This document shows positions 5,415 through 6,096 of a DNA stretch of 6,096 nucleotides, in pieces. Location of the stretch: the NCBI GenBank assembly GCA_017958465.1, contig JAGDCQ010000102.1, positions 1 to 6,096 on the forward strand, given 5' to 3'. Each line of letters starts with the position of its first letter. Positions within the stretch are counted from its first letter, which is position 1. Made by a program: the position numbers and the translations under genes. The notes under the pieces were generated by a model. It was not told the DNA's origin. It saw only the letters and a program-made list of their open reading frames with translations, and did not search any database. The stretch is from Lachnospiraceae bacterium (GTDB lineage Bacteria; Bacillota; Clostridia; Lachnospirales; Lachnospiraceae).

Positions 5415-6096
5415 CAGTTTTTTGGGTTTTCAAAAGTTCTTCAACTTTCCCGGACCACCCATCCGTCCCCCACTTAACATCCATAAACCTGTCATCATGG
5501 CAGGAAGGCAGCTCTATCAGCTTGTAGTCGGAGTTATATGCCTTATTCAGGGTATGGTTCTTTGTCAAAAACTCTTCGGTCACAAGAAAATAATCATAGT
5601 GCGGATAATCGAACTCATAATATACATTCTTTTCGGGCTTTGAGCGGCTTCCGTCATACGGGTCGTCCCAGGTAAGGTCGATATAATACCAGCTGTCCCC
5701 CACTTTTACGGCGTTCCAGGCATGGTTTCCGCCTGAAAGCTCCACGCATTCGATCCCCATCGCCGTCATGATATCCATAAAGGCGTATGCGTACCCCTGA
5801 CACACGCACCTGTGGCCGATGATACAGCCGTAGGTCTTGTAAACGCTCTTGGATTCAGTACCCGCCTTAAGGTTAACATGATCATATGTGGTCGTCATTA
5901 TCAGATAATCGTGTACGACCTTTATCTTTTCGACGACGTTCATATCATCTTTAATGAGGGTATCTATGATCAGCTTGATGACCCGCTTTTCATCGTAGTC
6001 CTGGGAACACTTCTGGGCCAGCGCCTTAAACTCCGCAGTAAGCGCCGGTGTAGGAGCATTCGTAACAGGCATGCTTACAGGCTCCGTTAAGACAGG
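5407..6096 (-). CDS. Transglutaminase-like (papain-fold) domain protein, N-terminus outside the window
   Basis: The frame is open from the window edge to the stop at 5409-5407, 229 full codons plus stop. Numbered from the in-frame methionine at 6072, the transglutaminase-core triad is clear: C91 in RCVCQGYAYAF, H117 in GGNHAWNAV and D132 in YYIDLTWDDP. A helical segment containing VVHDYLIMTTTYDH (52-65) precedes it, as is usual in bacterial members. Such proteins are often exported or membrane-anchored and act as proteases, amidases or cross-linking enzymes on peptides or cell-wall material; the substrate is unknown here. The methionine at 6072 has only a distant GGAG (9 nt) and lies in a Pro/Thr/Val-rich stretch like an interdomain linker, and the frame continues upstream for all 8 codons available. 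The true start, and any signal peptide or N-terminal domain, is therefore probably beyond the window. The C-terminal 80 residues are aromatic and acidic, without a recognised domain. Confidence 0.88.
   Translation of the reverse strand, partial: PVLTEPVSMPVTNAPTPALTAEFKALAQKCSQDYDEKRVIKLIIDTLIKDDMNVVEKIKVVHDYLIMTTTYDHVNLKAGTESKSVYKTYGCIIGHRCVCQGYAYAFMDIMTAMGIECVELSGGNHAWNAVKVGDSWYYIDLTWDDPYDGSRSKPEKNVYYEFDYPHYDYFLVTEEFLTKNHTLNKAYNSDYKLIELPSCHDDRFMDVKWGTDGWSGKVEELLKTQKTVE

Noticed and set aside
5365..5643. Plus-strand hydrophobic frame of 92 codons
   Set aside because: It is antisense to the C-terminal part of the transglutaminase-like gene, with no ribosome binding site or promoter identified.
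6070..6072. ATG at 6072 as the true start of the transglutaminase-like gene
   Set aside because: The frame stays open to the window edge, the only purine-rich motif (GGAG) is 9 nt away, and the following residues look like a linker rather than an N-terminus. It cannot be fully excluded from this window alone.
1..6096. Mobile elements, CRISPR arrays, tRNA or rRNA genes
   Set aside because: No transposase or integrase coding sequence, no regularly spaced repeats, and no tRNA- or rRNA-like sequence was seen; the gaps between genes are too short and are accounted for by promoters and terminators.

Overview
The window looks like part of a low-to-mid-GC Gram-positive chromosome. The best guess is a motile member of the Clostridia, probably Lachnospiraceae. 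This rests on the style of the encoded proteins (a class Ic-type aspartate aminotransferase, a chemoreceptor with long signalling arms, a multi-sensor HD-GYP protein), strong AGGAGG-type ribosome binding sites, and AT-rich intergenic regions with sigma-A-like promoters and A/U-stem terminators. No search could be run, so the taxonomy is inference.

All four genes lie on the minus strand, so transcription runs from high to low coordinates. In that order: (1) positions 6096-5407 hold the 3' part of a transglutaminase-like cysteine-protease-fold protein whose N-terminus lies outside the window. (2) Positions 5309-4026 hold a complete PLP-dependent aminotransferase of the MocR-like/class Ic aspartate aminotransferase family. 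Its ~70-nt leader contains two overlapping, mutually exclusive small hairpins and a third hairpin just before the ribosome binding site. A terminator follows at 4007-3970. (3) Positions 3862-2156 hold a complete transmembrane methyl-accepting chemotaxis protein with its own extended -10 promoter and a terminator at 2111-2081. (4) Positions 2002-1 hold a large HD-GYP protein with its own promoter, probably starting at GTG. It carries an N-terminal multi-helix membrane domain resembling an ECF-transporter S component, then an extracytoplasmic Cache-like sensor, then the HD-GYP domain, whose last part is cut by the window edge.

The three intergenic gaps (97, 163 and about 150 nt) are each explained by a promoter, ribosome binding site or terminator. 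No gene-free stretch exceeds 300 bases. No RNA gene, mobile element, CRISPR array or long repeat was seen.

The terminators suggest that the aminotransferase, chemoreceptor and HD-GYP genes are mainly separate transcription units. The chemoreceptor and the c-di-GMP-type phosphodiesterase are adjacent and could both feed motility decisions, but nothing in the sequence proves a joint function. The window reads as mostly ordinary core and signalling genes. The most unusual item is the domain architecture of the HD-GYP protein.
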